The notes beneath the pieces are model-generated. The model saw only the letters and a program-made list of their open reading frames with translations. It made no database searches and was not told where the DNA came from. From the NCBI RefSeq assembly GCF_017813355.1, contig NZ_JAGIYZ010000016.1, positions 62,001 through 126,000 of the forward strand: DNA of 64,000 nt, written 5' to 3'. Within the stretch, counting starts at the first letter, position 1, and every line of letters starts with the position of its first letter. Below, piece by piece: positions 9,756 through 18,720 of this stretch. Source of the stretch: Roseomonas nitratireducens. Its GTDB lineage: Bacteria > Pseudomonadota > Alphaproteobacteria > Acetobacterales > Acetobacteraceae. A program made the position numbers and the translations under genes.

Positions 9756-10609
9756 CGCCAGAGCGGCTGGCCCTGGCCCAGCAGGAAGGCGAGCAGCGCC
9801 GCGACCGGGGCGGCGGCGATCACCCCGTCCAGCCGGTCGAGCAGCCCGCCATGCCCGGGGATCAGCGCGGAGCTGTCCTTCACGTCGAAGCGCCGCTTGA
9901 TCCAGCTTTCCAGCAAGTCGCCCGCCTGTGCCATCACCGCCAGCATGGCCGCGACGGCCGCCGCGCGGGAAGCCCCCCCCGGCGCGACGATGGCCGCGAC
10001 CGCAAGTCCGACCAGCATGGCCGAGGCCAGCCCGCCCAGCGCGCCCGACCAGGTCTTGTTGGGCGAGATGGCGGGCGCGAGCTTCGGCCCGCCGAAGAAG
10101 CGCCCGGCCATGTAGGCGCCGATGTCGGACGCCCAGACGACCAGGAACAGGAACAGGACATTCGCCCGCCCGGCCTCGTTGTCGTGCCGCAATTCGATCA
10201 GCGAGATGCCGGCGACGCCGATGTAGAGCACGCCCGCAGCCAGCCACCCCGCCGGCTGCCCCGGCCGGTCCGGGCCGCGCAGCCGCGCGGCCTGCCACCA
10301 GGTCACGGCCCAGAGCACGACCAGCAGCGCGAGCGAGGCACGGGCATGCTCGGCGACCGCCAGCGTGCCCGCCGCCAGCACCGCGACCGGCACGGCCAGG
10401 CCCGGCAGCCGCCGCGTGCTGAGCCCGCACAGATGCACCCATTCCCAGGCGAGCAGCGCGCCGCCGGCCGCGATCAGCGCCGTCCAAGGCTCCGCCCCCA
10501 GCCAGATGCAGGCGAGCGCGACCGGCCCGAGCACGAGGGCGGAGAGGAACCGCTTGCGCAGATCCTTCCAGCGCTTCGCCTCCGCCGCAGGGGCAATCGC
10601 CTCGCTCAG
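9752..10609 (-). CDS. cdsA: Phosphatidate cytidylyltransferase with probable CTG start
   Basis: Integral membrane enzyme that makes CDP-diacylglycerol from CTP and phosphatidate. About eight hydrophobic segments are visible. The family signature at the C-terminal side reads HGGLLDRLDG. The first usual start in frame is GTG at 10534 (260 residues), but that would cut into the first membrane helix and drop the upstream basic segment KRWKDLRKRFLSALVLGP. The frame stays open to the uppS stop. A CTG there (10609) would overlap that TGA by 4 bases, like its neighbours, giving 285 residues. The extent given uses this CTG; ATT at 10597 is another non-standard option. Confidence 0.88.
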   Translation of the reverse strand: MSEAIAPAAEAKRWKDLRKRFLSALVLGPVALACIWLGAEPWTALIAAGGALLAWEWVHLCGLSTRRLPGLAVPVAVLAAGTLAVAEHARASLALLVVLWAVTWWQAARLRGPDRPGQPAGWLAAGVLYIGVAGISLIELRHDNEAGRANVLFLFLVVWASDIGAYMAGRFFGGPKLAPAISPNKTWSGALGGLASAMLVGLAVAAIVAPGGASRAAAVAAMLAVMAQAGDLLESWIKRRFDVKDSSALIPGHGGLLDRLDGVIAAAPVAALLAFLLGQGQPLWR

Positions 10610-11349
10610 GGCCGGGCCCCGTAGCGCCGTTCCCGCGCAGCGAAGGCGGCGACCGCCTCGGCCAGCGGCGCGGCGCCGTAGTCCGGCCAGAGCGTGTCCT
10701 GGAAGACGAACTCGGCATAGGCCGCCTGCCAGAGCAGGAAGTTCGACAGGCGCTGTTCGCCGGATGTGCGGATGATGAGGTCCGGGTCCGGCATGCCGGC
10801 GGTCTGGAGGAAGCCGCCGAAGGCCGCCTCGTCGAGCGCCGCCGGGTCGAGCCGCCCTTCCGCCACCGCCTGGGCCGCGCGGCGCACCGCGCCCAGGATC
10901 TCGTCGCGCGAGCCGTAGGACAGCGCGACGGTCAGGTTCAGCCGCGTCCCGCCCGCGGTCGCCTTCTCGGCCGCCTCGACCGACCGGGCGAGCTCGGGGC
11001 CGAAGCGCGTATGGTCGCCGATGACGCGCAGCCGCACGCCTTCCTTGACCAGGCTCGCGACCTCGGCGCGCAGGTAAAGCCGCAGCAGGCCGGTCAGGGC
11101 CGAGACCTCATCCAGCGGACGGCGCCAGTTCTCGGAGGAAAAGGCGAACAGGGTCAGCCAGCCGATGCCCTGGTCGGCCGCGGCCTCGATGGTCCGCCGC
11201 GCGGCCTCGGCGCCGGCCTTGTGGCCGAGCGCGACGGGCAGGCCGCGCGCCTGCGCCCAGCGCCGGTTGCCGTCCATGATGATGGCGACATGCCGGGGCG
11301 GCGCGGACGGCGCCGCGGGCATGCGGACGGGATCGGTCGCGGCGCTCAC
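10606..11349 (-). CDS. uppS: Isoprenyl transferase (undecaprenyl diphosphate synthase)
   Basis: 247 residues of the cis-prenyltransferase family. It extends farnesyl diphosphate with isopentenyl diphosphate to the C55 carrier lipid used for peptidoglycan and polysaccharide assembly. The catalytic motif MDGNRRWA (Asp26) is followed by FAFSSENWRRP and the C-terminal RTSGEQRLSNFLLWQ and YAEFVFQDTLWPD segments. It lies between frr and cdsA, the standard order. Confidence 0.96.
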   Translation of the reverse strand: MSAATDPVRMPAAPSAPPRHVAIIMDGNRRWAQARGLPVALGHKAGAEAARRTIEAAADQGIGWLTLFAFSSENWRRPLDEVSALTGLLRLYLRAEVASLVKEGVRLRVIGDHTRFGPELARSVEAAEKATAGGTRLNLTVALSYGSRDEILGAVRRAAQAVAEGRLDPAALDEAAFGGFLQTAGMPDPDLIIRTSGEQRLSNFLLWQAAYAEFVFQDTLWPDYGAAPLAEAVAAFAARERRYGARP

Positions 11350-11429
11350 GCGCCCCTCCCCCGTCGGCGATCCTGCCCGGCGCGGCCCTGCGGCAAAGAA
11401 CCCCCTCCTGCGATTCCCACCCGCGCGGA

Positions 11430-11996
11430 TCAGACCGTGCGGATGTCCTTCTCCTTGTCGGCGAGCACGCTATCCACCTGCTTCACGTACTGGTCCGTGA
11501 GCTTCTGGATCTCGACCTCGGCCTGCTTGGCCTCGTCCTCGCTGATCTCGTGCTTCTTGTCCCAGCCCTTGACCTGCTCCATCCCGTCGCGGCGCACGCC
11601 GCGGATGGACACGCGGGTGCTCTCGGCGTAGCGGGCGGCGGCCTTGGCGAGTTCGTTGCGCCGTTCCTGCGTCAGCGGCGGCAGGGGCACGCGGATCACC
11701 TGGCCCTCGGCCTGCGGGTTGAGCCCGAGATTGGCCTCGCGGATCGCGCTTTCCACGGCCTTGGCCAGGCCCTTGTCCCACACCTGCACGGACAGCAGGC
11801 CGGGGCCCGCGACCGAGATGTTGGCCACCTGGTTGAGCGGCGTGACGGAGCCATAGGCCTCGACGCGGATGGGCTCGAGCAGCGCGGGGCTCGCCCGGCC
11901 GGTGCGCAGGCCGGCGAATTCCTTCTTCAGCGTTTCCATCGCGCCGTCCATCCGGCGCGTCAGGTCCTGCTTCAGGGCCTTGAAGTCGGCGGCCAT
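11430..11996 (-). CDS. frr: Ribosome recycling factor
   Basis: 188 residues, the typical length. It splits post-termination ribosomes with EF-G. Conserved segments are LRTGRASPALLEPI near the N-terminus and IRVPLPPLTQERRNELAK in the middle. The C-terminal helix has the expected ISEDEAKQAEVEIQKLTD pattern. It begins 13 bases after the pyrH stop. Confidence 0.97.
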   Translation of the reverse strand: MAADFKALKQDLTRRMDGAMETLKKEFAGLRTGRASPALLEPIRVEAYGSVTPLNQVANISVAGPGLLSVQVWDKGLAKAVESAIREANLGLNPQAEGQVIRVPLPPLTQERRNELAKAAARYAESTRVSIRGVRRDGMEQVKGWDKKHEISEDEAKQAEVEIQKLTDQYVKQVDSVLADKEKDIRTV

Positions 11997-12009
11997 GGCC
12001 CGCTCTCCC

Positions 12010-12738
12010 TCAGTGCTGGTCCTCGTGGACGGTGGTGAAGAGGCCTTCGCCCTTCATCACCGCGGTGAAGGCGCCAGGCTCGTGGATGTTGAAGACGATG
12101 ATCGGCAGGTGGTTCTCGCGCGCCAGGCTGATCGCCGCCGCGTCCATCACCGCGAGGTCGCGCGCCAGCATGTCGAGGTAGGTCAGCGAGACGTAGCGCT
12201 CGGCGCTCGGGTTCTTGCGCGGGTCGGCGGAATAGACGCCATCGACCTGCGTGCCCTTCAGCAGCGCGTCGCAGCCCATCTCGGCCGCGCGCAGCGCCGC
12301 CGCCGTGTCGGTGGTGAAGAAGGGGTTGCCCGTGCCCGCGGCGAAGATGACGACCCGGCCCTTCTCCATGTGCCGCGTCGCGCGGCGGCGGATGAAGGGC
12401 TCGCAGACGCTCGACATCGGGATGGCGGACTGCACGCGCGTCGGCACGCCCACCTTCTCGAGCGCGGCCTGCATGGCGAGTGCGTTCATCACCGTGGCCA
12501 GCATGCCGATCGAATCGGCCTGCGCCCGGTCCATGCCGGAGGCGGCGCCCGAGACTCCGCGGAAGATGTTGCCCCCGCCGATGACGAGGCAGACCTGGAC
12601 GCCGAGTTCCACCACGCCGCGGACATCCTCCGCGATCCGGCGGCAGACGGCGGTGTCGAGCCCGTAGTCGCGGCTGCCCATGAGGGCTTCCCCGGACACC
12701 TTGAGCAGGACGCGCTTGTAGGCGGGCATGGCGCTCAT
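12010..12738 (-). CDS. pyrH: UMP kinase
   Basis: 242 residues of the amino-acid-kinase fold. It phosphorylates UMP to UDP for pyrimidine nucleotide supply. Motifs are [13 protein letters not shown], the glycine-rich [10 protein letters not shown] and the UMP-binding region around [17 protein letters not shown]. An ATG at 12738 was chosen; an internal ATG at 12729 is equally possible. Tsf lies upstream and frr downstream, as usual. Confidence 0.96.
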   Translation of the reverse strand: MSAMPAYKRVLLKVSGEALMGSRDYGLDTAVCRRIAEDVRGVVELGVQVCLVIGGGNIFRGVSGAASGMDRAQADSIGMLATVMNALAMQAALEKVGVPTRVQSAIPMSSVCEPFIRRRATRHMEKGRVVIFAAGTGNPFFTTDTAAALRAAEMGCDALLKGTQVDGVYSADPRKNPSAERYVSLTYLDMLARDLAVMDAAAISLARENHLPIIVFNIHEPGAFTAVMKGEGLFTTVHEDQH

Positions 12739-12844
12739 GGGCGGGAATCGGGCATCCGGTATGGAGAGGCGGGGAGGCACCATAGGTGCCGTCCCCCGGC
12801 GGCGACAATAAGGCGGGCGGGGACCTGCCCCGCCCGCGCCGGGC

Positions 12845-13783
12845 TCACCCCTGGCCGGCGGCCGCGGCGACCTCGGCGGCGAAGTCGGACTGCTGCTTCT
12901 CGATGCCCTCGCCGAGCTGGTAGCGGGCGAAGCCGGTGAGCGTGGCACCCGCCTTCTTCACCACTTCCTTCACCCGGCTCTCGCCATCGTGCACCCAGAC
13001 CTGCTCGAGGAGGACGACCTCCTCGTAGTACTTGCGGATGCGCCCCTCGACCATCTTCTGGATGACGGCGTCGGGCTTGCCGGAGGCCTTGGCCTGCTCG
13101 GTCAGCACCGCCTTCTCGCGCTCCAGCGCCGCGGGCTCGACGAAGGACACGTCGAGCGCCTCGGGCCGCGCGGCGGCGACATGCATGCCGATCTGCCGGC
13201 CGAGCGTCTCCATGACCGCCGCCTCGGAAGCGCCTTCGAGCGCCACCAGCACGCCGATCTTGCCCAGGCCCGGCTTCACGGCGGAGTGGACGTAGGTCGC
13301 GACCGCGCCCTCGTTCACATGCAGCAGCCGCGCGCGGCGGATCGACATGTTCTCGCCGATCGTCGCGATCAGGTGCGTCAGTTGCTCGGCCACCGTGCGG
13401 TGGGCGGAACCGCCCTCCACCAGGTCGACCGAACCGGGCCAGCGGGCGTTCTTCAGCGCCTCGACATCCTCGCCCACGGTCAGGGCCAGCTCGGCCACCG
13501 TCGCGACGAAGTTCTGGAACAGCTCGTTGCGGGCGACGAAGTCGGTCTCGGCATTGACCTCGACCATCGCAGCGCGCCGCGGGGCGGAGGCGACGCCGAT
13601 CAGGCCCTCGGCGGCGACGCGGCCGGACTTCTTGGCCGCGGCCGACAGGCCCTTCTTGCGCAGCCAGTCGATCGCGGCCTCCATGTCGCCGTTCGCTTCG
13701 ACAAGCGCCTTCTTGCAGTCCATCATGCCCGCGCCGGTCTTCTCGCGCAGGTCGCGGACCATCGAGGCGGTGATCTCGGCCAT
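12845..13783 (-). CDS. tsf: Elongation factor Ts
   Basis: 312 residues. It is the nucleotide exchange factor for EF-Tu. The N-terminal UBA-like domain starts [17 protein letters not shown] and continues [17 protein letters not shown]. The conserved [13 protein letters not shown] motif at about residues 77-89 contacts EF-Tu. Length is normal for alphaproteobacteria. It follows rpsB by 69 bases and is probably in the same operon. Confidence 0.97.
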   Translation of the reverse strand: MAEITASMVRDLREKTGAGMMDCKKALVEANGDMEAAIDWLRKKGLSAAAKKSGRVAAEGLIGVASAPRRAAMVEVNAETDFVARNELFQNFVATVAELALTVGEDVEALKNARWPGSVDLVEGGSAHRTVAEQLTHLIATIGENMSIRRARLLHVNEGAVATYVHSAVKPGLGKIGVLVALEGASEAAVMETLGRQIGMHVAAARPEALDVSFVEPAALEREKAVLTEQAKASGKPDAVIQKMVEGRIRKYYEEVVLLEQVWVHDGESRVKEVVKKAGATLTGFARYQLGEGIEKQQSDFAAEVAAAAGQG

Positions 13784-13852
13784 CGGAATGCTCCGTGGTT
13801 GCCAGTTGAAAAGGGGGATCGCCGGGGCCGCACGGCCCCGGCGGAGCGGGTG

Positions 13853-14653
13853 TCAGGCCTGCGGCGCGGCGGGCTCGGCCTGGGCCGGCGCTTCCGCGGC
13901 CACTTCGGGCAGGGCCTCCGGCGCGAGGTCCTCGGCGGCGCCGAGATCGACGCCCGACGCCTGCATCTCGGCCGAGATGCCGTCCAGCACGGCGGAGGCG
14001 ATGCTGTCGCAATACAGGGTGATGGCGCGGATCGCGTCGTCATTGCCCGGGATCGGGTAGGTCACGCCTTCCGGATCGGCGTTGGAATCCACCACCGCGA
14101 CGACGGGGATGCCGAGCTTGTTGGCTTCCTCGATCGCCAGCTTCTCCTTCACCGTGTCGATGACGAAGATGATGTCCGGCAGGCCGCCCATCTCCTTGAT
14201 GCCGCCAAGGGCGCGGTCGAGCTTCTCCTTCTCCCGCGTCAGCATCAGGACTTCCTTCTTGGTCAGGCCGCTCGTGTCGGTGCCAAGACGTTCTTCCATC
14301 TGCTTCAGGCGCTTGATGGAGCCCGTGATCGTCTTCCAGTTGGTCAGCATGCCGCCGAGCCAGCGATGGTTGACGTAGTACTGGCCGCAGCGGGTCGCGG
14401 CTTCCGCCACGTAGTCGGCCGCCGCCTTCTTGGTGCCGACGAACAGCACGCGGCCGCCGGCCGCCACCACGTCGCGCACCGCGCGCAGGGCGCGGTCCAT
14501 CATCGGCACGGTCTGCTGCAGGTCCAGGATGTGGACCTGGTTGCGCACGCCGAAGATGTAGGGGGCCATGCGCGGGTTCCAGCGCCGCGTATGGTGGCCG
14601 AAATGCACGCCCGCCTCGAGCAGGGCACGCAGGGTGACTTCGCGCATCGCCAT
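13853..14653 (-). CDS. rpsB: 30S ribosomal protein S2
   Basis: 266 residues. Diagnostic stretches are [32 protein letters not shown] and [15 protein letters not shown]. The C-terminal tail is Ala/Glu/Pro-rich (from about residue 235), an extension common in alphaproteobacteria. The strong ribosome binding site AAGGAGGAT lies 7-8 bases before the ATG. A second in-frame ATG two codons later is too far from it. This is the promoter-proximal gene of the long minus-strand cluster. Confidence 0.97.
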   Translation of the reverse strand: MAMREVTLRALLEAGVHFGHHTRRWNPRMAPYIFGVRNQVHILDLQQTVPMMDRALRAVRDVVAAGGRVLFVGTKKAAADYVAEAATRCGQYYVNHRWLGGMLTNWKTITGSIKRLKQMEERLGTDTSGLTKKEVLMLTREKEKLDRALGGIKEMGGLPDIIFVIDTVKEKLAIEEANKLGIPVVAVVDSNADPEGVTYPIPGNDDAIRAITLYCDSIASAVLDGISAEMQASGVDLGAAEDLAPEALPEVAAEAPAQAEPAAPQA

Positions 14654-14837
14654 GGGGCGATCCTCCTTCCTGTTAGTCCGGTTGGGCCTCCGCGGCGCAT
14701 GCCCCGGATGTCTCCCGGGGACCGGACCCTGCCTTGGTCGAGGAAGGGCGCACCGCGTGCGGATTACCGGGCGGGGCTGCCCCCGACCGGCGCGCGGGGT
14801 ATGGCCGAAAGGCGCCGCGCGGGCAAGCCCCCGGCGG
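14654..14837 (-). promoter_or_regulatory. Leader and presumed promoter region of rpsB
   Basis: 184 non-coding bases ahead of rpsB. They hold its strong Shine-Dalgarno sequence next to the ATG. A small hairpin (CCCCGG at 14702-14707 with CCGGGG at 14715-14720) may be part of an S2-responsive leader or end transcription from the gene upstream. No convincing -35/-10 pair was picked out. Confidence 0.4.
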
Positions 14838-15812
14838 CTATTCCGGCCGGATGCCCGCCCGGTCGGCGGTCGCGCGGATCGCCGCCCTCTCCCGCTCCAG
14901 CCAGGCGGCGAAGCCGTCGGGGGCCTGTTCCCGCTCGGCCACGATCTCGGCGCCGAGTTCCGCCTGCCGCGCCCGGTAGGCCGGGTCGGCCAGCCCCCGC
15001 CGCACGGCGGCGGCGAGCGTGGCCACCACCGGCGCCGGCGTGCCCGCCGCCGAGACCAGCCCCGCCCAGGACCCGCCCGTCAGGTCGAGCCCGCTCTCGA
15101 TCAGCGTCGGCACCTCCGGCGCGATCGGCATCCGCCCGGCGGAGGCCATGGCCAGGATGCGCAACTGCCCGCCCCGCCAGGTGGGCAGCACCGTCGAGAT
15201 CTCGGCCATCACCAGCGGGATGTTCCCGGCGATCACGTCCGGCACCGACATGGAGGACCCGCGATAGGGCACATGGGTCAGGCGCACATTCGCGGTGGCC
15301 ATCACCTGCTCGATCAGGAAATGCGTCGCACTCCCCTGGCCGGAGGAACCGATCGCGAGCGTGCCCGGCCGGGCGCGGGCCGCGGCGAGCACGTCGGCCA
15401 CACTGCGGTACGGGCTGTCGGCGCGCACCGCGAGCGTCACCGGGCTGCGGCTGATCATGGCGATGGCGGAAAAATCCTTCGCCGGGTCGTAGGACAGCCG
15501 CGCCTGCAGCACCGGCGCATTGGTCAGCGGCCCGTTCGAGCCGAGCAGCAGCGTGTGCCCGTCCGGCGCCGCCTTGGCGACCGCGTCCGCGCCGACAGTC
15601 CCGCCGCCGCCCGCGCGGTTCTCGACGATCACCGGCTGGCCGAGGGCCGTGGCCATCCGTTCGCCGATCATCCGCGCCTGGAGGTCGGAGGAGGTGCCCG
15701 CCGCGAAGGGCACCACGATGCGCACCGGACGGTCCGGAAAGGCCGCCCGCGCCCCGCGCGGGAGGAGCAGCAGGGCGGGGGCGGCGAGCAGCGCCCGGCG
15801 GGGCGCCCTCAC
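14838..15812 (-). CDS. Tripartite tricarboxylate transporter substrate-binding protein (TctC/Bug family)
   Basis: 324 residues. A signal peptide (to about residue 23, GARA) is followed by the family pattern [16 protein letters not shown]. Further hallmarks are the ligand-site stretch [11 protein letters not shown], the PYRG segment and [12 protein letters not shown]. Bug proteins bind carboxylates or related small anions in the periplasm; the ligand cannot be told from sequence. No TctA/TctB membrane genes are next to it, so it is an orphan of the kind abundant in Roseomonas- and Bordetella-like genomes. Its GTG start overlaps the stop of the upstream hydrolase gene (GTGA). Confidence 0.9.
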   Translation of the reverse strand: MRAPRRALLAAPALLLLPRGARAAFPDRPVRIVVPFAAGTSSDLQARMIGERMATALGQPVIVENRAGGGGTVGADAVAKAAPDGHTLLLGSNGPLTNAPVLQARLSYDPAKDFSAIAMISRSPVTLAVRADSPYRSVADVLAAARARPGTLAIGSSGQGSATHFLIEQVMATANVRLTHVPYRGSSMSVPDVIAGNIPLVMAEISTVLPTWRGGQLRILAMASAGRMPIAPEVPTLIESGLDLTGGSWAGLVSAAGTPAPVVATLAAAVRRGLADPAYRARQAELGAEIVAEREQAPDGFAAWLERERAAIRATADRAGIRPE

Positions 15813-16777
15813 AGCACGGCCTGCCAGGGCGCGGCGACGAACTCGAAGCCCTCCCCCGCGCGCCGCATGCGCGCGAGGCCCGGGAAATCCAGGTGCATCC
15901 CCGCGACCAGCAGCCGGTCGGCCACCGCCATGTCGAAGACCCGCCGCCGCGTCGCCGCCGCCGTCGCCGCATCGACGTCGAAGGCGATGCCCCAGCCGGG
16001 GAAGCGCGATTGGAGGACCGGGACGTGCACCATGTCCCCGAACACCAGCAGCTGCGCGTTGCCCGACGCGATTCGGTAGATCGTGTGCCCCGGCGTGTGG
16101 CCGAAGGCGTCGATGGACGTCACGCCGGGCGCCACCTCCCGCCCGCCGGGGACGCGGCGCAGCCGGTCGCGATAGGCCGCGGCGACCTGCGCGGCATACG
16201 GAAAGCCGCCGCGCGAGCCCTGCGGCACGCGCCCGCTGTTGCCCTCATCCATCCAGAAGGCGGCCTCGGCCTCAGGCACCACGATCTCGGCGCGTGGAAA
16301 CAGTGGGCGGTTCTCCCGGTCGAGCAGCCCGCCCGCATGGTCGCGGTGCAGATGCGTCAGGATCACCACGTCGATCTCCGCCGGCGTCACGCCCATCGCG
16401 GCGAGGTTCGGCGCGAGCTGCCCCATGGTCGGGCCGAGCCAGGCGCCGGACCCGGCATCGATCAGCGCGAGCCGCCCGCCCGAATTGACCAGGAAGGTGT
16501 TGACCGCGCAGGGCACGGGGGTGGCCGCGTCGATGAAGTTCTCCGCCAGCACGCGGCGCGCATCGGCCTGGTTCGCCTCCCCGAACAGGGCGGCCGGCAG
16601 GGCGATGGTGCCGTCGGCGACGCAGGTGACCTCGATGTCCCCGACACGGGTCCGGTACAGGCCGGCGACCTGCCGGCCGACCGGCGGCGCCGCGGCCGCG
16701 GCGGGGCGCCCGGCGGCCGAGGCGAGGCCGAGGGCAGCCGGGGCGGCGAGCACGCCGCGACGCGCGATGGGGGTCAT
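15809..16777 (-). CDS. Secreted metallo-beta-lactamase-fold hydrolase
   Basis: 322 residues. A Tat-like leader (ARRGVLAAPAALGLASA) implies export. The fold's metal motif THLHRDH is at residues 141-147. Further His ligands are likely in GHTPGHT and near VAGMHLD, and a metal-bridging Asp is plausible in GDMVHVP. The substrate is unknown; relatives include lactonases, alkylsulfatase-like and quorum-quenching enzymes. It is translationally coupled to the TctC-like gene, suggesting a shared uptake/hydrolysis task. It is divergent from the PhoD-type phosphatase. Confidence 0.88.
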   Translation of the reverse strand: MTPIARRGVLAAPAALGLASAAGRPAAAAAPPVGRQVAGLYRTRVGDIEVTCVADGTIALPAALFGEANQADARRVLAENFIDAATPVPCAVNTFLVNSGGRLALIDAGSGAWLGPTMGQLAPNLAAMGVTPAEIDVVILTHLHRDHAGGLLDRENRPLFPRAEIVVPEAEAAFWMDEGNSGRVPQGSRGGFPYAAQVAAAYRDRLRRVPGGREVAPGVTSIDAFGHTPGHTIYRIASGNAQLLVFGDMVHVPVLQSRFPGWGIAFDVDAATAAATRRRVFDMAVADRLLVAGMHLDFPGLARMRRAGEGFEFVAAPWQAVL

Positions 16778-16953
16778 GCGGTTCTTCCTCCCTGCCCGGC
16801 CCTGCGCCGGTGCGGGCGCAAGGATGCCAGCCGCGCGCGGCGCTGTCAGGGGCCGGAATGAAGGCTGGCGGCACGGCGACGGGTCACGCAGGATTCATCC
16901 CGGGGCGGAACGGCGCGGTGCAGCCTGGGGGCCCCAATTCAGAAGGCCGCCGC
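16778..16953. promoter_or_regulatory. Divergent intergenic region, hydrolase / PhoD
   Basis: 176 bases between two divergent starts must contain at least one promoter for each side. I see no clear -10/-35 pair or strong palindrome. Confidence 0.3.
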
Positions 16954-18555
16954 ATGGACAGCATCCGCCGCCACATCCTCGACCTGTCGCGCCGCGGCCT
17001 GCTGCGCGGCGCGACGGGGCTCGCCGCCCTCGGCGCCGTCGCGCCGCCGACGCGGCAGGCACGCGCGCAGGCGGTGTTCCGCAGCTTCCCCTTCACCCTC
17101 GGCGTCGCCAGCGGCGAACCCGCGCCGGACGGCTTCGTGATCTGGACGCGGCTCGCGCCCGAACCGCTCGCGCCGGATGGCGGCATGGTGCGCGCGGCGA
17201 TCGAGGTGGCCTGGGACGTGGCGGAGGATGACCGCTTCATCCGCCGCGTCGCGACCGGCAACGCGATCGCGCGCCCCGAACTCGCCCACGCCATCCATGT
17301 GGAGGTCGCGGGCCTGGCGCCCGGCCGGCCATACTTCTACCGCTTCCGCGCGGGGCGGGAGACGAGCGCGACCGGCCGCTGCCGCACCGCCCCGGCAGCC
17401 GGCGCGGCACCCGCGCGGCTGCGCTTCGCCTTCGCCGGCTGCCAGCACTACGAGCACGGCCACTTCACCGCCTGGCGGCACATCGCGGCCGAGGCGGATC
17501 TCGACTTCGTCTTCCACTATGGCGACTACATCTACGAGTACCGCGGCCGCGCGCCGGGGCAGCCGGGCTGGGGGCCGCTGGTGCGGCCGCATCTGGGGGA
17601 GGAGATCATCGCCCTGCCCGACTACCGGCAGCGCTACGCGCAATACCGGCTCGACCCCGACCTGCAGGCGGCGCACGCGGCGCACCCTTTCCTGCCGAGC
17701 TACGACGACCACGAGGTCGACAACAACTGGGCCGGCACGATCAGCGAGGAGGACGGCAGCACGCGCTTTCCCATCGCCGTGCCGCCGGAGATCTTCGCCC
17801 TGCGCAAGGCCGCGGCCTTCCAGGCCTGGTACGAGCACATGCCGGTCCGCCGCGCCGCCCTTCCGCGCGGGCCGGACATCACCGCCTATCGGCGGCTGGA
17901 TTTCGGCGGCATGGCGCGCGTGCACGTGCTGGACACGCGGCAGTTCCGCGACGACCAGCCCTGCGGCGACCGCACCGGCCCGGCCTGCGCGGAGGTCGCG
18001 CGGCCCGACGCGCAGATGCTCGGCGCGGCGCAGGAAGCCTGGCTGCTCGGTGGCATGGCGGACAGCCCGGCGCGCTGGAACATCCTCGCCCAGCAGGTGC
18101 CGATGATGCGGCGGGAGCTGCGCGGCGGCGCGATCTCCATGGACAAGTGGGACGCCTACCCCGCCGCGCGGCAGCGGCTGCTCGACGGCATCGCGGAACG
18201 CCGCACGCGCAACCCCGTCGTGCTTTCGGGCGACGTGCATGTCGCGATGGCATCAACGGTCCGCGCCGGCCCGGGCGCGGCGGCGGTCGCGACGGAGTTC
18301 ACGGCGACGTCGATCAGCAGCGCCGGCGATGGCGTGGCCATGACGCCGGCGGGCGAGGAGATGCTGCGGCGCAACGGCGACATCGGCTTCTTCCACGCGC
18401 AGCGCGGCTACTGCGTGGCGGAGGCGACGGCGACGCAGCTGACGACCGAATTCGTCAGCCTGCCCTTCGTCACGCGCCCCGGCGCGCCGCGGGAGATCGC
18501 GGGGAGGTTCGTGGTGGAGGATGGGCGGGTGGAGGTGAAGGGCGGGGGAGGATGA
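16954..18555 (+). CDS. phoD: PhoD-like alkaline phosphatase/phosphodiesterase
   Basis: 533 residues. A Tat signal (SRRGLLRGATGLAALGAV) precedes the PhoD N-terminal domain (FPFTLGVASGEPAPDGFVIW). The catalytic domain carries metal-binding segments FHYGDYIYEYRG, SYDDHEVDNNW and LSGDVHVAMAS. It hydrolyses phosphate mono- or diesters in the periplasm, usually with Ca/Fe. The ATG at 16954 was chosen because the twin-arginine leader begins just after it. Regulation by phosphate starvation is expected for the family, but no Pho box was identified. Confidence 0.92.
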   Translation: MDSIRRHILDLSRRGLLRGATGLAALGAVAPPTRQARAQAVFRSFPFTLGVASGEPAPDGFVIWTRLAPEPLAPDGGMVRAAIEVAWDVAEDDRFIRRVATGNAIARPELAHAIHVEVAGLAPGRPYFYRFRAGRETSATGRCRTAPAAGAAPARLRFAFAGCQHYEHGHFTAWRHIAAEADLDFVFHYGDYIYEYRGRAPGQPGWGPLVRPHLGEEIIALPDYRQRYAQYRLDPDLQAAHAAHPFLPSYDDHEVDNNWAGTISEEDGSTRFPIAVPPEIFALRKAAAFQAWYEHMPVRRAALPRGPDITAYRRLDFGGMARVHVLDTRQFRDDQPCGDRTGPACAEVARPDAQMLGAAQEAWLLGGMADSPARWNILAQQVPMMRRELRGGAISMDKWDAYPAARQRLLDGIAERRTRNPVVLSGDVHVAMASTVRAGPGAAAVATEFTATSISSAGDGVAMTPAGEEMLRRNGDIGFFHAQRGYCVAEATATQLTTEFVSLPFVTRPGAPREIAGRFVVEDGRVEVKGGGG

Positions 18556-18570
18556 CCCTCCCCCGCACCC

Positions 18571-18636
18571 CCTCCCTTCTTTGTCTTCTGGGGACTGACA
18601 GCGGAGGTCAGTTCCCAGGTTTCAAAGAAGGTTGAG
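18571..18636. terminator. Long imperfect hairpin after phoD
   Basis: Nested inverted repeats: CTTCTTTG (18576-18583) pairs with CAAAGAAG (18623-18630). CTGGGGACTGAC (18588-18599) pairs with GTCAGTTCCCAG (18607-18618), with one G-T pair. It lies between convergent phoD and aspartate dehydrogenase genes. Confidence 0.55.
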
Positions 18637-18652
18637 GGGGGGGGAGCGGGCG

Positions 18653-18683
18653 CCCATCGGCGTTGCGCAGCAACGTCGATGGG
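18653..18683. repeat. Second hairpin in the convergent gap
   Basis: CCCATCG pairs with CGATGGG, and the inner CGTTGC pairs with GCAACG around a GCA loop. It is the middle one of three consecutive hairpins. Confidence 0.5.
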
Positions 18684-18687
18684 ACCC

Positions 18688-18717
18688 GCGGGGGGAGAAG
18701 TTCCCTTCTCCCCCCGC
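18688..18717. terminator. Perfect 13-bp hairpin after aspartate dehydrogenase gene
   Basis: Arms GCGGGGGGAGAAG and CTTCTCCCCCCGC are perfectly complementary around a TTCC loop, 3 bases beyond the minus-strand stop. It is the likely terminator of the cyanate/aspartate dehydrogenase transcript. No U tract. Confidence 0.6.
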
Positions 18718-18720
18718 CCT

